Shown: one piece after another, positions 23,443-31,513 of the stretch
Position numbering within the stretch: position 1 is the stretch's first letter
How the letters are laid out: every line of letters begins with the position of its first letter
Assembly (NCBI GenBank): GCA_009692365.1
Contig: SHZJ01000035.1
Coordinates: forward strand, 1-36,661
DNA: 36,661 nt
Source: Gammaproteobacteria bacterium
Lineage (GTDB): Bacteria > Pseudomonadota > Gammaproteobacteria > Ga0077536
Direction of reading: 5' to 3'
The notes under the pieces: generated by a model
Told to the model about the DNA's origin: nothing
Databases searched by the model: none
Seen by the model: the letters and a program-made list of their open reading frames with translations, nothing else
Position numbers and translations under genes: made by a program

Positions 23443-25254
23443 ATGCTGCGCAGGTTTTCTGCCCTCAAGGAATTTCCCGTCGCCACGCCCAATGCCGCGC
23501 GCCAGCGCCCGACCTCGCGCGACCTGCGCCAACTTTCTCTGCTCTGGCGTTTCGTGCGCCCCTATTGGCCGCGCGCAGCAGGCGCAGGCCTTGCTCTGGT
23601 GGTCGCTGCCGGCAGCGTGCTGGCGATCGGCCAAGGGCTCAAACACGTGATCGATAGCGGCATTGCGGCCGGCAACCCCGGTTTGCTCAACGAGGCGTTG
23701 GTCGGGCTGCTGGCGGTCATCGTGCTGATGTCGGGTGCAACTTTTGCTCGCTACTATTGGGTCACCTGGTTGGGTGAGCGGGTAACGGCCGACCTGCGCC
23801 GTGCGCTGTTCGACCACATCCTGCGCCTTTCACCCGCCTTTTTTGAGGCGACCCGCACCGGTGAAGTCATCTCCCGGCTGACCAACGACACCAGTTTGCT
23901 GGAGGTCGTGATTGGCTCCGCCGCCTCTTTTGCCCTGCGTAATTTTTTGCTGATGCTGGGCGCCTTGGTGATGCTCGCGCTCACCTCGGCCAAACTCACC
24001 GTGCTGGTGTTGTTCGGCGTCCCGGTGGTCTTTCTGCCCATCATGTTGGCGGGTCGGCGGGTGCGCCAACTCTCACGCGCCAGTCAGGACCGTCTGGCCG
24101 ACGTGGCCGCCTTCATCGATGAGACCCTGCACGAAATCAGGACCGTCCAGGCCTATATCCACGAGCCGGTGGACCGCGCCGGTTTCGGGGCGCGGGTGGA
24201 GGCGCAGTTCCACACCGCCGAGCGGCGCATTCTGGTGCGGGCGGCGATGGTGGCGTCGGTTATTTTGCTGGCCTTTGGCGCGATCGGGGTCATTTTGTGG
24301 GTGGGCGGCAACGATGTGGTGGCCGGCCGTTTGTCGCCCGGCGCGCTCTCGGCCTTTGTGTTTTATGCGGTGCTGGTGGCCGGGGCGGTCGGCGCGATTG
24401 CCGAGGTCATGGGGGAATTGCAGCGCGCAGCCGGTGCCGCCGAGCGCCTGCTGGAGCTATTGCTGACGGTGCCGACGATTAGCGCGCCCGCCAGACCCAC
24501 GCCGCTGGCACGCCCCGCCCGCGGCGGCTTGAGTTTCGAGCACCTCACTTTCGCTTATCCCTCCCGCCCAGACACTGTGGCCTTGCACGATTTCACGCTG
24601 CGGGTAGCGCCCGGCGAACAGCTCGCTCTCGTGGGGCCGTCGGGGGCCGGCAAGACCACCGTTTTCCAGCTCCTGCTGCGCTATTACGACCCGCAGGCCG
24701 GCTTGATTCGCCTGGATGGGGTGGATAGCCGTGCGCTCGACCTCGCTGCCCTGCGGGGGACGATCGCGTTGGTGTCGCAGGAGCCGGTCATTTTTGCCGC
24801 CAGCGTGGCCGACAACGTGCGGTACGGCCGGCCGCAGGCGAGCGAGCGCGAGGTCAAGGCCGCCTGCCGGGCAGCCTACGCCTGGGAATTCATCGAGCGC
24901 CTACCGCAGGGGCTCGCGACCGTGTTGGGCGAGCGCGGCGTGCAGCTTTCGGGCGGCCAGCGCCAGCGCCTAGCCATTGCCCGGGCGGTGCTGGCGCAGC
25001 GTCCCCTGCTCTTGCTGGATGAGGCAACCAGCGCGCTAGACGCCGAATCTGAACGTCTGGTCCAGCAGGCGCTGGGCGAACTCATGCAAAACCACACCAC
25101 CCTCATCATCGCCCACCGCCTGGCCACGGTGCAGAAAGCCGATCGCATCGCGGTGCTCGATTTTGGGCATTTAGTCGAACTGGGAACCCACCCCGAACTC
25201 CAGGCCGCGGGTGGTCTGTACGCCAAGCTCGCCGCGCTGCAATTCCAGCGCTGA
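23443..25254 (+). CDS. ABC exporter, fused permease and ATPase (MsbA-like half-transporter)
   Basis: A 603-residue half-transporter that should work as a homodimer in the inner membrane. An N-terminal transmembrane domain (about residues 25-310) is followed by a nucleotide-binding domain. Walker A GPSGAGKTT lies near residue 398, the signature LSGGQRQRLAIARA near 503, Walker B LLLLDEATSALD near 525 and the H-loop IIAHRLATV. The permease part reads like the lipid/multidrug exporter family: THAT pattern is seen in SRLTNDTSLLEVVIGS and ASQDRLADVAAFIDETL. The group includes MsbA and related proteobacterial exporters. The cargo, lipid or hydrophobic drug, cannot be fixed. No lpxK or other lipid A gene is adjacent, so MsbA itself is not claimed. 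Confidence 0.92.
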   Translation: MLRRFSALKEFPVATPNAARQRPTSRDLRQLSLLWRFVRPYWPRAAGAGLALVVAAGSVLAIGQGLKHVIDSGIAAGNPGLLNEALVGLLAVIVLMSGATFARYYWVTWLGERVTADLRRALFDHILRLSPAFFEATRTGEVISRLTNDTSLLEVVIGSAASFALRNFLLMLGALVMLALTSAKLTVLVLFGVPVVFLPIMLAGRRVRQLSRASQDRLADVAAFIDETLHEIRTVQAYIHEPVDRAGFGARVEAQFHTAERRILVRAAMVASVILLAFGAIGVILWVGGNDVVAGRLSPGALSAFVFYAVLVAGAVGAIAEVMGELQRAAGAAERLLELLLTVPTISAPARPTPLARPARGGLSFEHLTFAYPSRPDTVALHDFTLRVAPGEQLALVGPSGAGKTTVFQLLLRYYDPQAGLIRLDGVDSRALDLAALRGTIALVSQEPVIFAASVADNVRYGRPQASEREVKAACRAAYAWEFIERLPQGLATVLGERGVQLSGGQRQRLAIARAVLAQRPLLLLDEATSALDAESERLVQQALGELMQNHTTLIIAHRLATVQKADRIAVLDFGHLVELGTHPELQAAGGLYAKLAALQFQR

Positions 25255-25328
25255 AGGATGGCTTTAAAGTTTCGCGGTGCGCTTCTATCCTAGGCGTTCG
25301 GACAATAATTAAACCCGGGGAGGAAGTG

Positions 25329-26399
25329 ATGGATTTTGGTTTCGTCTTTATGGGTTCTTGTCAGGTCACACCGCAGGTGAAACACGCAGAAGACCGTGGC
25401 TATTCGCACGGTTGGCTCTATGACACCCAAATGTTGGGCAGTGAGGTCTATGCCTCTTTGGCGCTGTGTGCGGCGGGCACTCACAAAATCATTCTCGGGC
25501 CGGGCGTCACCAACCCGAAGTCGCGCATCGCACCGCTCACCGCCTGCGGCATGGCGACCATCAATCAAATCGCACCGGGTCGCGCGGTGCTCGGCATCGG
25601 CACCGGTAACACCACGCGCCGCACGCTAGGCATGCCGGCAGCGAAGTTAGAGGAACTGCGCGAGCACATCGAGGTCTGCCAAGGGCTGTTCAAGGATCAA
25701 GTCACGGATTACGCGGAAGGTACGCGTCACCGCAAGATCAAATTTCTCAACCCAGACATGGGTTACATCAATATTAAAGACCACATCCCGGTTTACATCG
25801 CCGCGAGCGGCCCAAAAGTTGCCCAGATGGCGGGCGAGATTGCCGATGGGGTGATTCTTTTCGGCGCCGTCCATCCCTCCATCGTGAAGTGGCTGGTGGA
25901 CAACGTGAAGGAAGGCGCGCGCCGCGCCGGCCGCGATCCGGACTCCATCTATATTTTGTCGATGACGGCGTTCTATCTCACGCAACACGCGAAGGACATT
26001 GAAACCCACGCCGTGCGCGAGGCGGTGGGCCCCATGGTGGCCTCGAGCAGCAATATTTTTGCGCTCTCCACCCACCACGATCCGGGCCTGCTGCCCGCTG
26101 ACCTGCGCGATGAAATCATGGCGTTCAACAATGTTTACAAAGATCCCGAGGCGCCGGTCGAAACTCGCCACCTGAAGCTCTACAGCGGCTATCTGCAGAA
26201 ACTGCGGCCAGAACATGAAGCGCTAATGACCGAGAAAATCATGCGCGCTACCACGCTGGTGGGCACGAAGGAAGAAATTATCGAGTCCATCCGCCAGATG
26301 CAGGCGGCCGGCGTGCATCAGGTGGCGGTCCAGCCAATTTTAGATGCGGATGAAACCATCGACCAATTTGCCAACGAGATCATGCCGGCGTTCCGCTAG
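25329..26399 (+). CDS. Mer-like LLM class oxidoreductase
   Basis: A 356-residue luciferase-like TIM barrel of the branch containing 5,10-methylenetetrahydromethanopterin reductase (Mer) and other F420-dependent enzymes. Evidence includes the opening MDFGFVFMGSCQVTPQVKHA, ILGPGVTNPKSRIAPLTAC, the cofactor-loop text VLGIGTGNTTRRTLGMPA, and VYIAASGPKVAQMAGEIADG. Whether it uses F420H2 or FMNH2 is not shown. It is unlikely to be a true Mer because no methanopterin gene is nearby. I start at ATG 25329, with GGGGAGG about six bases upstream. A GTG immediately before it is also in frame. It is followed by a very strong hairpin. Confidence 0.85.
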   Translation: MDFGFVFMGSCQVTPQVKHAEDRGYSHGWLYDTQMLGSEVYASLALCAAGTHKIILGPGVTNPKSRIAPLTACGMATINQIAPGRAVLGIGTGNTTRRTLGMPAAKLEELREHIEVCQGLFKDQVTDYAEGTRHRKIKFLNPDMGYINIKDHIPVYIAASGPKVAQMAGEIADGVILFGAVHPSIVKWLVDNVKEGARRAGRDPDSIYILSMTAFYLTQHAKDIETHAVREAVGPMVASSSNIFALSTHHDPGLLPADLRDEIMAFNNVYKDPEAPVETRHLKLYSGYLQKLRPEHEALMTEKIMRATTLVGTKEEIIESIRQMQAAGVHQVAVQPILDADETIDQFANEIMPAFR

Positions 26400-26410
26400 A
26401 TCCCCCAGCT

Positions 26411-26439
26411 GGACGCGGCGGCCGGTGGGCCGCGCGTCC
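26411..26439. terminator. Strong hairpin between convergent genes
   Basis: GGACGCG (26411-26417) pairs with CGCGTCC (26433-26439), and CGGCC (26419-26423) with GGCCG (26428-26432). The result is a 12-base-pair stem with one bulged G and a GGTG loop. It sits in the 46-base gap between two converging coding ends. No T-run follows; a two-way stop signal is likely by position. Confidence 0.5.
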
Positions 26440-26445
26440 GTGGGC

Positions 26446-27227
26446 TTAAGGCCGAATGACGAAGGCGCGGGTCGGGAAGCCAAAGCGGTGGGCAACCTTC
26501 GGCCAGATCACCACGATGACCGCACCTGTGGCGGGCACCTGAGCTAACTTAGCCCGCGCCTCGATTTGCCCCTGGCCTGCTTGAGGGGCCAGGCTGCGGA
26601 ATCCAGCGTTTCTTTGAGGTCGGTCGCCAGCGCCTCGTGGCCAATGGCCGTCACACCACGCTGCTCGAATAAGAACCGGACGGCCTCGAGCGACCACGCG
26701 GGAAACGGGTAGCGCTTGAAACATTCGGGATTGGCGGTCCAATCCCTGGACATATCCGTGCGTAGCGCAGCGAACGCGCCTTTGGGTAGGGGCCCGTGGG
26801 TTTTCTCCCACGCGGTCACCTGCGCCACGTGCAGGGCGTGATTGGGATCCTTCGCCAGCAGCTGGGTGGCATCGAAGACCACCAAGGGCAGCACCATTTC
26901 CTGCGGCGGGATGTGGTCGAGCGTGGCGCCCTTCAGAGCGACATGCGCCGGTGGCTCGATGGGCGTGCCGCACCGCCCCACCCTCGAATAGAACGTGGTG
27001 CGAAAACCATCCTTGTCGATGGTGTAGGGTTGGTGGGTCACGGGATCCGCCGCGGCCGCCATCGTTGCGCCCCCAAAGCCTTGCCACACCGGGGTAGGCG
27101 GGCTGAAGGCGGGGGTCAAGTCGACAAATTGTGTGCTGGCGACGATGGCATCGGCGTCGGCTAGCGAGCCCTGCGCCTGCGCGGCGGCGGCCCATTTGAA
27201 GGGGGAGTTTCGCCCGCTGGAGGGCTC
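26446..27227 (-). pseudogene. Degenerate cyclase-family (kynurenine formamidase-like) gene
   Basis: The minus strand encodes a recognisable metal-dependent cyclase/hydrolase in two frames. The main part runs from SGRNSPFKWAAAAQ through FVDLTPAFSPPTPVWQGF and YPFPAWSLEAVRFLFEQRG to GVTAIGHEALATDL. It then leaves the frame near 26575. The expected ending (QIEARAKLAQVPATGAVIVV, then GFPTRAFVIRP) continues in the next frame to a stop at 26446. One missing base would rejoin them. At the 5' end a TAG (27228-27230) precedes the open frame, and no ATG, GTG or TTG is available before the TTG at the TPAFS segment. The metal-binding motif, normally GTHxDPPAH, reads GTPIEPPAH, lacking both the His and the Asp. 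Together these make an inactive gene most likely, although the frameshift alone could be a sequence error. Confidence 0.75.
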
Positions 27228-27277
27228 CTAAACTTCAGCGGGGTGTGCTGGCGAGTGTGGCAGTGCCGCGGCCTGCG

Positions 27278-27403
27278 TCACGAGTTCTTTGGACGCGCGG
27301 GGGCGAACTGTCCGGCCATTTTCTCGCGCCATAATCTGCGGTCGAATTTGCCGTTCCCGGCGGTGGGCGGCAGGTCCCGCCAGAGACCTTCATACGGCCG
27401 CCA
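27278..27403 (-). pseudogene. Possible C-terminal remnant of an acyl-CoA ligase (AMP-binding family)
   Basis: A 41-codon minus-strand frame ends in a normal stop at 27278-27280 and reads WRPYEGLWRDLPPTAGNGKF followed by DRRLWREKM. LPPT..GNGKFDRR resembles the A10 motif (LPxTxxGKxDRR) that closes acyl-CoA synthetases. The frame is closed upstream by a TGA at 27404-27406, and no ligase sequence was recognised beyond it. It may be the stub of a deleted gene beside the decayed cyclase, or chance. The rest of 27231-27615 shows no gene. Confidence 0.35.
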
Positions 27404-27615
27404 TCATTTTGCAACGCCGAGGGCGCTGGCGTGCGCACCCGGCGCCTGCCAGCTGGGCCGCGGCGCCGAGCCGCAACGTGCGGGGTCGCGCACGCCATGC
27501 AGCGGGTGGCCGCCCACCGACGGCACGCCCCGCGGAGCAAGTAGCGCGCGGAACGCTCGACCGGGCGCTGAAGGCACCGCTGAAAACCGGCCATCGAGCC
27601 CGGCCTCGTTGGGGT

Positions 27616-27912
27616 TTATTGTGTTGGCGGCAAATATCCCGTTCGATCGCCATGAGGGTCAAAAAAATTCACGCCGCCATTATCTTTTGGCACGGCATAT
27701 CCCGTTACATTGCCCGCATTATCGTGCGTGAGCCGGTCGTTGCCGTATTTGTTGGGACTATTGTCAAAGTTGTGCGGGCTGTTGTTGTAATTAGCCGAGC
27801 TATTTTCGAAATTATGGGGACTGTTCTCATAATTATTGGGACTGCTATTGTAATCGCCGGCTACTGCTGCGGCGCTGGTGATTAATGCAAATAGAACGAC
27901 GGGTGTTTTCAT
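27616..27912 (-). CDS. Small exported Asn-rich repeat protein (SPxNFxN-type repeats)
   Basis: A 98-residue protein. The first ~19 residues (MKTPVVLFALITSAAAVAG) are a clear signal peptide, probably cut after AVA-G or nearby. The mature part starts with about five tandem seven-residue units of the form [Y/F]xNSPxN (YNSSPNN, YENSPHN, FENSSAN, YNNSPHN, FDNSPNK). Two related [D]xxGxxTGY units follow (HDNAGNVTGY and FDPHGDRTGY). I recall similar small SPYNFEN-repeat proteins in gammaproteobacteria, function unknown. AAGGAA lies about nine bases before the ATG at 27912. At DNA level this is an AT-richer island with 21-base periodicity, unlike its neighbours. Periplasmic or outer-surface location is predicted. 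No function is proposed. Confidence 0.85.
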   Translation of the reverse strand: MKTPVVLFALITSAAAVAGDYNSSPNNYENSPHNFENSSANYNNSPHNFDNSPNKYGNDRLTHDNAGNVTGYAVPKDNGGVNFFDPHGDRTGYLPPTQ

Positions 27913-27977
27913 GGCGGCATTTCCTTGGGGTTTAAAGGCAGCGGCGGGGTCTGTTCTTGCGCCTTGAAAAACTCCCC

Positions 27978-29198
27978 TCAGCCGGCGCTGACCGGGAGCT
28001 GGGTAAAACCGCGAAAGCGCGCGCGGTGTGCGCGGGTGGGTGGGCCCGCCAGCGCCAGCCGCGGCCGGCGGGTGATCAAGCTGGCGATGGCGATCTTGGC
28101 TTCCAGACGCGCCACGTGCAGACCCGCGCAGGTATGGATGCCACCGCCGAAGGCGAGCTGTGGATTGGGCGCGCGCGCCAGCCACAAGCGGTCGGGCTCG
28201 GCGAACACCGCAGGGTCGCGGTTGGCCGCACCGATGCACAGCGTCAGCGTGCTGCCCGCCGGGATGTCTACGGCGCCCAAGGTGACGTCTACCAGCGCCA
28301 GCCGGTTGCCCAGTTGAACGGGCGCATCGTAACGCAGGAATTCTTCGATCGCAGTGTCCATCAGGGCCGGCTGGGCCAGCAGGGCCGCCTGCGCTGCGGG
28401 TTGGCACAGCAGCGCATGGACGCCGTTGCCGATGAGATTGGTGGTGGTCTCGTGACCGGCATTGAGCAGAAAAATACACTGGTGATAAAGCTGGTGTTCG
28501 GAGAGTCGCTCGCCGTTGGATTCCCATTGGATCAGGCGACTCAGCACATCGTCAGGCGCGTTGGAGGGATGGCGCCGCCGCTCGCGAATGAGTTCCCGCA
28601 GATAGTCCACAAATTCGCTCACCGCCCGATTGCCGCGCGCCAGACCGGCCGCATCCAGACCAAATTCCAGCGCCCCTAAAATGGCCGCCGACCAGCCCCG
28701 CAACGGCCCGCGCTCGGCCGGCGGCACGCGCAGAAAATTGCCGATCACTTCCACTGGAATGACGCAGGCAAAGGCCTCGATGAGGTCGAAGCTGCCCGTC
28801 GTGGGTAGGCCGTCCACGAGGCCTTCGACCAACGTTGTCAGGGCGGGAGCCATCGCCGCCACCGCGCGCGGGGATAACGCATCGCCCACCGCTTTACGCA
28901 CCTGCGTATGGAGCGGCGGGTCGTTGAAGACCAGGCTAGTGGTGTGGTGTTCAAACAGTGGGCTATCGCCGAACACGGGCTTGAACTGGCGCTGCTTGTC
29001 GGAGCTGAAGCTGCGCGGGTCGCGATACACGCGGTCCAGATCTGCATGGCGGGTGAGGAAATAGCTGCCGTCGGCGCAGCGCAAGACCGGCGCTGCGGCG
29101 CGCAGCGCGTGGTAAGTAGGGTAGGGATCGGTATAGAAGGACGCCGGTAACTGCCGCAGATCGAAGGTGTCGCTGCGGGCGGTAGCGGGGGCGGTCAT
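27978..29198 (-). CDS. Cytochrome P450, bacterial soluble type
   Basis: A 406-residue haem monooxygenase expected to hydroxylate a hydrophobic substrate with electrons from a ferredoxin system not present here. The I-helix motif AGHETT is at 247-252, ExxR at Glu286-Arg289, and the haem loop FGGGIHTCAG has the ligand Cys357. NDPPLHTQVRKAV (92-104) is the usual C-helix stretch. I use ATG 29198. An in-frame GTG at 29258 would add 20 low-complexity residues and neither has a strong ribosome site. It lies downstream of an ABM-domain gene on the same strand and 65 bases upstream of the repeat-protein gene. The substrate is unknown; terpenoid, sterol or alkane compounds are typical for such enzymes. 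Confidence 0.93.
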   Translation of the reverse strand: MTAPATARSDTFDLRQLPASFYTDPYPTYHALRAAAPVLRCADGSYFLTRHADLDRVYRDPRSFSSDKQRQFKPVFGDSPLFEHHTTSLVFNDPPLHTQVRKAVGDALSPRAVAAMAPALTTLVEGLVDGLPTTGSFDLIEAFACVIPVEVIGNFLRVPPAERGPLRGWSAAILGALEFGLDAAGLARGNRAVSEFVDYLRELIRERRRHPSNAPDDVLSRLIQWESNGERLSEHQLYHQCIFLLNAGHETTTNLIGNGVHALLCQPAAQAALLAQPALMDTAIEEFLRYDAPVQLGNRLALVDVTLGAVDIPAGSTLTLCIGAANRDPAVFAEPDRLWLARAPNPQLAFGGGIHTCAGLHVARLEAKIAIASLITRRPRLALAGPPTRAHRARFRGFTQLPVSAG

Positions 29199-29352
29199 GG
29201 TCGGCGCAGGCCGCGGGCGGCCAGTGGCGGCGGGCGTTCCTGCCGCGGTGAAAGGCACCGCAGCGCCGCACGGCGCGCCGGCCGCGGGGGTCGATCCGAG
29301 GGCGCGCAGGGCGGCATCGGCACGAGGTTCGGCGGGTCGTTCTAGCGGCTAC

Positions 29353-29652
29353 TCAGGGGTAGGTCTGTTCAATATCCAAGACGCGCACGCTCGGTGGATT
29401 GGGAAACAAGGCGCGAAAAGCGGCGGAAAACCCGGTTTCGGCGCGGAAGGCGCGGTAGGCCTCGTAATGGGCGCGGGATTGCCACTGCTCGTAGACCACC
29501 ACATTGCCGGGGTCGTCTTGATTGACCAAGAGTTCCAGCGCCTCGCAACCGGCGTAAGCGCGGGTCGTGGGCAGCGCCTGTTTCAAGCAGGCTAGCACCG
29601 CCTCGCGGGTCGCGGGGGTGGCTGGGATGTCGAGTATCACGCGGATGGTCAT
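29353..29652 (-). CDS. ABM-domain protein (putative quinol monooxygenase)
   Basis: A 99-residue ferredoxin-like alpha/beta barrel of the antibiotic biosynthesis monooxygenase family. Typical stretches are VILDIPATPATREAVLACLK, YAGCEALELLVNQDDPGNVV, VYEQWQSRAHYEAYRAF and a C-terminal strand VRVLDIEQTY. Members act without cofactor on quinols, or have no known reaction. CAGGAAG precedes the ATG by about eight bases. It lies 154 bases upstream of the P450 start on the same strand, and divergent from the IpdA-like gene. Confidence 0.85.
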   Translation of the reverse strand: MTIRVILDIPATPATREAVLACLKQALPTTRAYAGCEALELLVNQDDPGNVVVYEQWQSRAHYEAYRAFRAETGFSAAFRALFPNPPSVRVLDIEQTYP

Positions 29653-29752
29653 GGGTGGGCTTCCTGTCGGGCCTGGACTTGCAGCGGCGGCTTACCACGC
29701 GGCGCGGTTCGTGGCATAACGTCAGTATGCGCGAGTCTACCCCAGAGCTGTC

Positions 29753-30637
29753 ATGAACACAGGTGTACGCACCCCGCGGCTGTGCACTGAGGCGCAGGCC
29801 GTCGCGATGATCGAAAACGGCATGACGCTCGCCATCGGTGAGCCCACCCCGATGGCGCTGGTGCGGCAGGTCATTCGCCGGGAGCTGCGCGACCTCACGG
29901 TCATTGCCAGCGGTCTAGCGCTCGACCTGCTCATTGCTGGAGGCTGTGTGCGCAAGACCATCAGCTACTACGCCGGCGGCGGGTTTGGCGTGCCGGTGGC
30001 GCCGTCTTTTCGGCGGGCAGCCGAGCGCGGTGAAATCGAGGTCTGGGAATGCGAGGAAGGCATTCTCACTAGCGGTCTCGAGGCGGCCGGCAAAGGCCTG
30101 CCGTTCCTGCCTTGGCGCGGTGGCGTGGGTACCTCGCTGCCTGAGGTTAACCCCGATTTGAAACTCATGCGCGACCCCATCAACGGTGAGACCCTGCTGG
30201 CCGTGCCCGCGATCAAACCCGACGTGGCCTTGCTCCACGCCTCCGTGGCGGATGTTTACGGCAACGTGCAGCATCAGGGTGGGCCGGGCTGGATTGACTT
30301 GTTTTTGCAACGCGCGGCCGCGCGCTGCATCGTGCAGGTCGAAAAAATTGTGCCCAACGAGGCTATTCGTGCGGCCCCGTGGGCCACCACGATCGGCCGC
30401 GCCGATGCGGTGGTGCGGCTGCCGTGGGGCGCGCATCCGTGGTACAGCCGGGGCTGGTATGTGCAAGACAGCGCGTTTCTCGCCGCTTACCTCGCGGTGG
30501 CGACGGCGGCCGCCGAGCGCGACGAGCCCGCGGGCCTCGCGGAGTTTCTCCACCGGTACTGCCATGAGCCGGTGACCCACGCCGATTATCTCGAGCGGGT
30601 GGGCCTTAAGCGCCTCCTCGCGCTGCACGAATACTAG
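29753..30637 (+). CDS. CoA-transferase family I subunit A, IpdA/GctA-like
   Basis: A 294-residue subunit that pairs with the next gene. Text matching the family: AQAVAMIENGMTLAIGEPTP, ELRDLTVIASGLALDLLIAG, GLPFLPWRGGVGTSLPEVNP, and DVALLHASVADVYGNVQHQG. It resembles mycobacterial IpdA along its length, for example the positions of LPFLP and of AxxHxxxxDxxGN. IpdAB opens the last ring of steroid breakdown products as a CoA-ester hydrolase, while GctAB moves CoA between glutaconate and acetyl-CoA. Which applies here is not decided. It is translated just ahead of its partner, with nine bases between them. Confidence 0.85.
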   Translation: MNTGVRTPRLCTEAQAVAMIENGMTLAIGEPTPMALVRQVIRRELRDLTVIASGLALDLLIAGGCVRKTISYYAGGGFGVPVAPSFRRAAERGEIEVWECEEGILTSGLEAAGKGLPFLPWRGGVGTSLPEVNPDLKLMRDPINGETLLAVPAIKPDVALLHASVADVYGNVQHQGGPGWIDLFLQRAAARCIVQVEKIVPNEAIRAAPWATTIGRADAVVRLPWGAHPWYSRGWYVQDSAFLAAYLAVATAAAERDEPAGLAEFLHRYCHEPVTHADYLERVGLKRLLALHEY

Positions 30638-30646
30638 GGCCGTCCC

Positions 30647-31435
30647 ATGCCCCCGAGCTGTTCTACCGCGGAGCTTCTGGCCTGCTTTCTGGCGCGGGAT
30701 TTAAACGACGGCGAGGAACTGCAGGTCGGTGTTGCGCTGCCGATTCCCGAGGCGGCGGTCCGCCTCGCGCACCTCACCCACGGCCCCAATATGGAGCTCA
30801 TTTTTCTCGGCGCACGCATGAACGTGCACCACCTCGACCACCTACCCATGCCGGCTTTTGGCTGGGATGCGCGGGTGGTGCGTTGGGCTGAATCTTTCAG
30901 CGACCGGGGCCACCGTTTTGACCAGGTGCGGGATTGGCAGCGGCGCGTTTTTTTCGTGGGTGGTCTGCAGGTAGATCCCCACGGCAATACCAATTTGATC
31001 GGCGTGGGCCAAGATTTTCGGCGCTTGCAATTCCGCGGGCCGGGTTCGGTCGGCACGTCCACCCTCACCACCCACGTGGGGCGCTACTACATCGTGCTCA
31101 ACAGCCACACGCCGCGCATCTTTGTGCCACGCTGTGACTTCATCAGCACGGTGGGGTGGGGCAGCGGCGGCGCGGACGCGCGCACTGCGCTGGGGTTGCC
31201 GGGCGGGGGTCCCAAATATTGCATCACGCCGCTGTGCATTCTGGATTTCACCCCGGATGAAAAACGTCTGCGGCTAGTGTCGCTGCACCCCGGCGTGACT
31301 TTGGCGCAGGTGCAGGCCCAGACGGGCTTTGAGCTGGTGATTCCCGCGCAGGTCCCCACCACCGCCGCGCCCACCCCCGAGGATTTGCAGGTGCTGCGGA
31401 CCCAGGTCGATGTGGCGGGGGCCTTACGGGGTTGA
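30647..31435 (+). CDS. CoA-transferase family I subunit B, IpdB-like
   Basis: A 262-residue partner of the preceding subunit. GGLQVDPHGNTNLIGVG, RFRGPGSVGTSTLTTHVG-type text, PRIFVPRCDFISTVGWGSGG and LRLVSLHPGVTLAQVQAQTG parallel mycobacterial IpdB closely in order. True glutaconate CoA-transferases carry a catalytic Glu in this subunit. The corresponding early segment here (PNMELIFLGARMNV) does not show an obvious equivalent, which would fit the hydrolase-type IpdAB. That alignment is by eye. A second, partial B-type subunit lies at the right edge of the window. The hairpin at 31445 probably ends this transcript. Confidence 0.85.
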   Translation: MPPSCSTAELLACFLARDLNDGEELQVGVALPIPEAAVRLAHLTHGPNMELIFLGARMNVHHLDHLPMPAFGWDARVVRWAESFSDRGHRFDQVRDWQRRVFFVGGLQVDPHGNTNLIGVGQDFRRLQFRGPGSVGTSTLTTHVGRYYIVLNSHTPRIFVPRCDFISTVGWGSGGADARTALGLPGGGPKYCITPLCILDFTPDEKRLRLVSLHPGVTLAQVQAQTGFELVIPAQVPTTAAPTPEDLQVLRTQVDVAGALRG

Positions 31436-31444
31436 GGCGGCTAG

Positions 31445-31464
31445 CGCGGCGCGTGCTCGCCGCG
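31445..31464. terminator. Hairpin between the IpdB-like and permease genes
   Basis: CGCGGCG (31445-31451) and CGCCGCG (31458-31464) pair perfectly around CGTGCT, in the 78-base gap between converging genes. It lacks a T-run; termination is inferred from position. Confidence 0.4.
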
Positions 31465-31513
31465 CCCATCTGAAAACGGTGCGCTGTCGCGTGCCGCTGC
31501 AGTCTGGCGGTGG

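Noticed and set aside
23443..25254. Calling the ABC exporter MsbA
   Set aside because: Domain order fits, but no lpxK or other lipid A gene is adjacent and many half-transporters share these motifs.
27616..27912. CRISPR-like short repeats in the repeat-protein gene
   Set aside because: The ~21-base periodicity follows the codons of a repeated peptide behind a signal peptide. There are no constant repeats with unique spacers.
27913..28527. Long minus-strand frame continuing upstream from the repeat protein
   Set aside because: This part runs in another frame across the P450 gene. The signal peptide and ribosome site fix the start of the repeat protein at 27912.
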